This document shows, in pieces, positions 1 to 7,100 of a DNA stretch of 10,934 bases. Made by a program: the position numbers and the translations under genes. Each line of letters opens with the position of its first letter. The first letter of the stretch is position 1. The DNA is from Phoronis ovalis (lineage: Eukaryota; Phoronida; Phoronidae), in assembly GCA_028565635.1 (NCBI GenBank), contig JAOXYB010058191.1:1-10934 (forward strand). The letters are read 5' to 3'. The notes below the pieces were generated by a model. It was not told where the DNA came from. It did no database searches and saw only the letters and a list, made by a program, of their open reading frames with translations.

Positions 1-125
1 TGGATTGCTACCCTTATATTTCACAAAATTTGGATTGCTACCCTTATATTTAAAAAAATTTGGATTGGGTTTGCTACTGCAAGCCAAAATTTTGGATTGG
101 GTTCCGCGGCACATCCCCGTATTCA
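1..125. repeat. Degenerate ~30-bp tandem repeat, mobile-element-like edge
   Basis: Units at 1-30 and 31-60 differ at only a couple of positions (each tggattgctacccttatatt plus ten bases). A third (61-91) and a fourth, shorter copy keep the TTTGGATTG core but diverge afterwards. Bases 94-125 turn GC- and CpG-richer (ccgcggcac, ccccgtatt). The repeat is cut by the window edge. It is probably an intronic satellite or the end of a transposable element; the family is not recognised. Confidence 0.75.
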
Positions 126-139
126 AAAAACCTTGAGTA

Positions 140-152
140 CCCCCCCCCCGGG
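140..152. repeat. Poly-C tract
   Basis: Ten consecutive C followed by GGG, directly beside the tandem repeat and in otherwise AT-rich DNA. It probably belongs to the same inserted element. Homopolymer length could also be a sequencing artefact. Confidence 0.7.
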
Positions 153-1050
153 ATAAACTCTCATCACTAACAGCAGTGAACCCTTTTCACCTAAAAGTTG
201 CTTCAGTGTATATCACCCATAATTATATCCCCCTGGATTTTAATATGGTGATCTGTATCCTATTATGGCACTAGGTGATGTTTTGTATTTTCATTGTGAG
301 ACTAGAGGTGTCCTATCAAAATAACCACAGATAAAATCTCACACCTTAATACTAATCTTGTAAAATAATGATGAATTTGAACAAGTGCTGGAATACTTTT
401 CTTCCTAGTCATGCTCTCTGCATAATGTGAAAACAAAAGGTCAAAATGTATATTAACTATCCATCACCTACACTTGGTATAGATTACATTCTGGTTCATA
501 TGTGAAAAACATTTTAAATTGAACTGTTCTTGTAACCCTGAAGTTCTGATGGTTTTTGAATAGAATCCAATATAGTGTGCCCAAACAGAATTATGCAACC
601 AAAGTTGATGTAGAAGTTTGCAAGTGATTGTACTATAGTGATTAATATTAAGTACCTTTCTAGGATTAAAAATAATTCTAGAAACAACATAGTGGTGATA
701 TTCTGTATGTTTTCAAGCGCTCTGCTATTAGATTGGGATATTTATATAGGGATTGTTCACCTCAAAGGATCCACATGAAGTATTTTCTGTTATTTCATGA
801 GCTTGAATAATATCAGGTTCATCAAAGGAATGGAATTGCTTTTATTATCATACACTATCAACGTGTCCCTTAATTTCTAGTATTGTGTGTACCTTCAGCA
901 AGTTGAAAGCTGTGAGAAGCATACTTTTTCAATTTGGACAAGTCATGAGTCTGCTATGTATCAGAAACAATATGTATGGATAGCTTTTCTATTTGTTTGC
1001 CTTTTAAAATTGAATATATGTAATGGCAACATTTTAATTTTTTGTTGCAG
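153..1050 (+). other. FRMD4: Intron, 3' part
   Basis: AT-rich sequence with stops in all frames, ending in the pyrimidine-rich acceptor tttttgttgcag at 1039-1050. I see no exon in it. The upstream FRMD4 exon (end of lobe F1) is not in the window. Confidence 0.7.
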
Positions 1051-1130
1051 GGAGTAGTAGATTGTGATCCAGAAAGTGCATTTGAATTAGCAGCTCATAG
1101 CTTACAAGCTACACACGGAGATTATACTGA
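1051..1130 (+). CDS. FRMD4: FRMD4 exon a: start of FERM lobe F2
   Basis: 80 nt, entered at phase 0 after the acceptor tttttgttgcag and left after two bases of a codon at the donor GTAAGT (1131). It encodes 26 residues beginning GVVDCDPESAFELAAHSLQA, matching the family stretch G-x-VDCDxE followed by the first F2 helix. The upstream exon carrying the end of lobe F1 must lie left of the window. Phase and homology both fix this boundary, and no in-frame stop occurs. Confidence 0.87.
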
Positions 1131-4100
1131 GTAAGTTCAGAATATTTTTTGCAGCATGGGTGGTATGCTTTTTTTCTACCAAAGTAAAGTACAATCTTTG
1201 TTGCAAATTCTTGCACATCATGGGAAAGCTTGATAATTAATGCTGTTTCTTCTTTTGTGGTGTTTTATGATAAAAAAGCTGTTATGGTATGTTTAACATT
1301 TATTTATACAGCAAAATGATGGTATTATATGTGCCACATATTGTATAAATATTCTGCACAAACTCTGGAAGAATGTTGTGATCAATACAAAAAGGTAAAT
1401 GCAAAATAAATGTGAGATATTAACTAGATTTATTTAAGAAATTGCAATTATTTCATGTAATTATTTATGTTGTACAAGGAGCGGTGAATTATTTGTGATT
1501 GTCAGGACTTTACTTTTGTCATCTCTTTCAGTGATGAAGCTGCCAAAAAGCATTTAAAGAAACTTCCACTTTTACCAACAAGTGCTCTTAGAGAACATCC
1601 TTCCATTCAGTATTGGTAAGTATTTTGAGCTCTGAAAACTCAGGAAAAAAGTATATCACTGATTTTTTTAAAATTTTGAACAAACATGAAGTTGTAGTTT
1701 TTAATCAGCAGTTGAACTCACCGCAACTGTTTACTGCCTTCCTGTCAAACAAAAACACCTGAATATGTCTGAGGTTTCCGGAAGTACATGTTGTGTTATG
1801 CAATCTTAGAATTGCCCGTTAACAACTGCGGTGAGGTAGGCTATCAATAAGATTATTCGTTTCAAAAAAATGGGATTCTGTTCACATAACAGAATTACAG
1901 AATACTGCAGATGTAAGTTTACATGGAATATTTCAACTTAGAACATGTTGTACAGTATGTGGCATTCTGACATAGTTATCATATTTTACCAAACTGCAGC
2001 TATTGGTATCATTTACATGCATGTCATGTATTGAACCCAGTTTGTATCAATCTGAGTAAACACAGATCTTCAGATTTTATACAGATCTGCTTTGTATTTC
2101 AGTGAGGACCAGGTGATTGGCCACTATAAAAAACTAGCTGGACAAACAAGAGGGTTATCTATAGTAAAGTAAGTTATTAAGTTTTACAGATGTCAAAAAT
2201 GGTACCAGCAACATTTAATATTAAAATGATAAAACTAAAATTATAAAATATACAGAAATAGAACTTTTTATTTGGACAGATTAGCATGGACTTATTAATG
2301 GCACTTGAACTGTCAGACGAATGTGGGTTTGCTGCCATCAAAAAAGTGGATTTAATCAAATTCACAATTTATTAGTTACGACATGCCATCTGGTGCATAG
2401 AAATTGTCTGTTGGCAGTTTTGAATATTTGTAGTTGTTATCTGAGGAACTTCTGAATTAAAAGGCATGCTTGTTAATAAATACAAATTCTGTGATTAATC
2501 AGATTCATTATAATTATACTAAGACAGACTTATAAGTAATTTGATTAAATATTCCTTAGTGCATGACTTCATGTATTGATTCATGCGTCTTCAATATATT
2601 ATTTGTGACAGTGGCAAAACTCATTTGGATCAGGAATTGGTCGTGTGACATTTTATTCTATATTAAAGTGTAGGACTCTATTACATAATGATGGACTTGA
2701 ACATTTTTCCATCAGGTAAGCCTAAACATTTCCTTTAAGGTATTAATTAGATAATAGATGAAATGAGAATTGTACACTATATTCTTTTTGTTATACATTA
2801 AATGGTCTTGTTTTTTAGCTATTTGAACATTGTGGAGGGTTTACCAACATATGGTATACATTATTACGAAGTAAAGGTGAGAAAAAAGTGTTTTTGAAAA
2901 GTCCAGCATGATTAATAAAGAACATGAAGGCGCATGCTGTTGTATCTTACAGTTGTATCTTACAGTTGTATTGTGCTGTCTGTTTATTGTGCAATTATGT
3001 CTGCTAATTAGTGGCAAAATTAATTAAGGAGATACTCTGTCAGAATTTATTAAATTATTAAATCCAATGTTCTTTGTTACTCTTTTATCAATAAAATACA
3101 GACACAATCAGAATTGATATCCTTAAACATTTGTTATTTGCGAACATATGACATAATCATACTGTGTGTTTGCTTTTGGAGTTACTGTATTTCTTTACCC
3201 ATACAGCAGTTAAAAGCTGCTGCTAATTTATATGGATCTGTTTTATGCTGCATTAGTGTTTAAAGGCACCTCTTCTAAGTTGTGTTATTTAAAAAGTCGG
3301 ACCGAACTTTATCCACTAAGAGGCGCTAGACATCGGGGAATTTCATAAGTTAACCAATCAGGTTGTAGAAATTTTAATTGCGCCCTTTTTTGATCAAAAA
3401 TAGGTTATAACGCTAGGGACTACAACATTTCAGCCTTGTCGTAACAATTTGAGCACTGGGTAAATCAATTTATAATCAAAGAAATTAATTCTTGCAATAA
3501 ATAAAAAAACCAAATTTATTTTTGTATATACATAGACAGGTTCAAATGGAATAAATACCTTTAATATGTATGTTTAGAAAATTTTGATCTTTGGATTCTT
3601 TATAAGATGTGCATATAAAATGAAAAATATTCAGATGTTCTGTCCCCTGTTTGTTGCAGGATAAGAATAATGTTCCATGGTGGTTAGGTTTAAGCTGGAA
3701 AGGTATTGCTCAATATGATCACAATGACAAGCGTGTTCCACGACGAGTATTCCCTTGGAGACAATTAGAAAATTTATATTTTCGTGATAGAAAATTTTCA
3801 ATAGAATATCACGACCCAAAACGGTGAGTTCCTTTCAGTACTTGCTTTGCTAAATGAATGAATGTTGTGCTTATACGGAGGTGTCTCCTTACTAGCTCCC
3901 CCTTTGCACTTTCACATCCTTTAGTTTCAAACAGGAAGTCCTTTATATTGCATGGTTTATTGCCCTTGTTCTTTGCTATTCGCTTCAAAATTTCCAAGAA
4001 TATATCTGCAGTGTTAAATTGTATAAGGAGCTGCCTGTCTAGGCCTCACTATGTACTGATAGCATGCACCCTTGTTATGTTAGCTCGCATTAACCAGTTC

Positions 4101-7100
4101 AATGATTTCTAGTCAGCTTTCCTTCTTGTGCTCTCCGAGTTTGCACAAGTTACAAAAAATCTATCCACATTCATTAGCTTTATATGTTTCCTTTGCAAAC
4201 TTGCCTTACTGAAAGAGAAAAAAATAGGAAAATAGGCAAGAAATATTGTATTTGTGTGCAGGGATATCAAAACATAAGTGCATACTATCAATACAAAGGG
4301 AAATCTTTCATTTCTTTTTTTTGTCTCCAATAGTGTAAATAATCCATATGTTAGTCATAAATTAGCACAGCGTTTGGCTACTAAAAAACGTATAGAGCAC
4401 CTCCCTGTTAAACATGATTTTTACTTTCATGCTACTTTGCGAACCAAATCTTGTCAGTAGTGAAACTATCAGTTGCTTCTGTCTGGCACTTAAGCAGTGT
4501 TGAACTAGAAGGATTTGAATCATATGAGCCCGTTAAGCTTTTTTACAGAAATTCACCTAATTTACACACTGTTTGGTAGTCATGCACATTACAATCAAGT
4601 ACATACCTGAAGTAAGGATCATCTTGCAATTCCTTGACTTAATTTTTGTTTGTACAAATTATAAAAAAATCTTCTGTGAAGCTCTTAAACTTGGGCAATA
4701 AACCTGGCTGTAGTATGTAGTTGGAGTTTACCTAGTTCTTTTTAGGTGTACGTATCCTAGAGCAATTTGCAGAGATTTAATTGAGTAGATTGAAATGCTT
4801 TTGGAGGCACCTCCATTATTTACTAGTATATTATTTCAATTTAGTTCTTTTGCATTACATTAAAAAAACATTCAAATTTATACAGCGGCACTTTTTCAGC
4901 GGATTTATTTGCTGTCCAGTTTGTTTTTGATGCTGTTGTGTTCTACAGCTGGACGAGCTCACGTAGTGTTTGCATTGTGTCACTGGTGTTTTTCTTAGTA
5001 TTTGAATATCATTTGATTTCGAAAAGCTTGAGCTTGACATCTATGAGTTAAAATATTTGTGAAGTATCATATTGTTTATTATTATTACTAATGCAGGTGC
5101 TTCCATAGCAACAGTTGCTAAGAGCAATAACTATCTGCCATCATGTGTATACAACAGGTCTTTCCCAATCAAAATTGTTTTACATTTAGCCCAAAAGTGC
5201 TTGAAAAGCTTGGCATGACCCTTTGAAGTAAATTTTATTGCTTGATGGCAGAAAGTTAAGCATTTTGGTCAAGGTTGTATGTATCATGTGTTATAGATTC
5301 TATAAAGTTTATAGACAAATCCTTATAGTTTACTAAGATTGCTTATGTGCCTTCTCATTAGTTGCTGGAAATTTTCCGACTGCAACATTTTGGCTATATG
5401 TGGCCACCTTGTAGACAGCAAGGCCTTGACTCCCGTTATCAATTCTGTTAAAGTCAACATAACTACCCACTTTTTACACTTGACTATTGAAGTGTTCCCT
5501 TTAACACAATGATGGTCAATTATTACTTTGTGTAAGATAAGAGATCTATAACACTGGTACAACACACTGGCTATGCAGAATACTTGTATTTGCTCTGAGT
5601 GACTGATGTGTGATTGTTTGTGTGTACAGAATTGTTCAAAGCCTATCCAGTTTTAACTTGTACGAGGACGCCATACAAGAATCTCTGGAAGATTTTGATG
5701 ATCTCTCCGACGCCATATCTGATCCAACTACACAGTAAGTTTTCTTAGCCATGCTTGCTAACATGTGCTCAAGCTTTGAATGTTGTAAGTCTTTTTACTG
5801 CTTACTTCATGATCTTAACCTGCCGTGATATTGTAGTTGTTTTTTGTCTGTATGTTGTACATTGTTTAAATTAAACGGCTCCAATTTAACCACCACGATT
5901 TAGTTTATTATACCCCATCTTAATAAATACTTACAAATTGTAAACATTTCATTGTTTGTGGTTTAAGGGTGAAGTTGCCATCAATTGTTAAAACATCAAT
6001 TAAGAAAATTAAGGTAAAATACCATGAAAAATATTGCAATTGACAAATTAACACTACTAGATGGCTCCACTATCTGACTGGTTGTCGTTCAAGCTGTGCT
6101 TCAGTTGTATTGTTGGAATGCTTACTATATTGCTTGCAATATGTGCTTTTCAGTGTTTTTATATAATTTTTAACCCTTAGCTATAAATATGACAAAAATT
6201 ATATCAGTTTCATGGGGTAAAAATATCTGAATTGTAGGAAATGTACTTAGATATCAACAGAGCTATAAAATAAACCATTGGATTGGTATGAAAGGATAGG
6301 TAATGAAAAATGGTGTGATCTATTGATAAAATACAATGATGGCAAATGACAATTACCACTATAAAGAAATTTCCTGTTTTGAACTATGTGAATTACTGTG
6401 ATTGAAATACCAAAAAATCCAAAGTATGAGTCACATTAATTTTACTTTATAATCTGAAGTAATGAGGCAAAAAACCTATATCAGAAACCTATTTGATTAT
6501 AGTTTTATAATGCCATTTATGATGTTAAGTGTATTTTAAGTGAGGTAGGTAAAAATAAGAGTTGAAGTGTTTAAATTTGGGCGCATGTTAAATTTTTTTG
6601 TTGTGGTTTGGTAATTTAATTGTGCTCATTGCTTGGAAGTTTGGTAGTGATGTTATCGGTTGGAATAGATACAGGTAACGATTTTAGCCATTCAATATAT
6701 ATTAACTGAATATTACCCAACAAAGGATATCCTTGCTCATTACTTTGTAGAGAAAAACTATTTTATGTAGCACAGTAGCAGTGCCGTGGTTTGCTAGTAT
6801 AATTCTTTGTATAGATAAAATGTTCATAGTTTTACATGGTTTGTTCACCAAAGTGAAATACATGTGTCCTATAAGTGTCCTGGAATAGGAATAACACTTT
6901 TGAAGATCACTTAGATAACTGAAGTGAAAAGATACCTTGATCCATTTGTACACTGTAAAGCTATCTGTGATTTGATTTAGCTTACAGATTTTAAATATGT
7001 TGATAAAATAGTTTAAAAGAATTAAAATTCCAGTTGCAAAAGATTTGATAATAATCTTAAATAACATGATGCTATAATAGGGGTATTACCTAATGTACAG

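Larger units (their letters stand above)
2877..3659 (+). other. FRMD4: Intron (783 nt) with inserted blocks
   Basis: GT-AG intron between exons d and e. It carries a 13-bp tandem duplication near 2940 and a CpG-richer block at about 3291-3450 described separately. Otherwise AT-rich. Confidence 0.85.
4461..5629 (+). other. FRMD4: Intron segment or 3' UTR of the alternative isoform
   Basis: If the 4334 exon is terminal, roughly 4461-4720 is its 3' untranslated region. The remainder is intron leading to the 5629 acceptor. No coding exon was found. Small palindrome at 5106-5120. Confidence 0.5.

Noticed and set aside
4278-4460. Independent small protein starting at ATG 4278
   Set aside because: Its first part is the pyrimidine tract and acceptor of the 4334 exon; the splice reading explains the sequence better.
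5097-5120. RFX X-box-like sequence
   Set aside because: Only a half-site match and the palindrome has the reverse arrangement of half-sites; too weak to call.
5968-6013. Possible 46-nt microexon reading VKLPSIVKTSIKKIK between tttaag and GTAAAA
   Set aside because: Poor acceptor, and it enters at phase 2 and leaves at phase 0, so inclusion would shift the frame of exon f.
6702-7067. 121-codon minus-strand open frame, the longest in the window
   Set aside because: Ile/Leu/Phe/Lys-rich, AT-driven composition and no recognisable motif; it lies inside the FRMD4 intron with no splice or promoter support.
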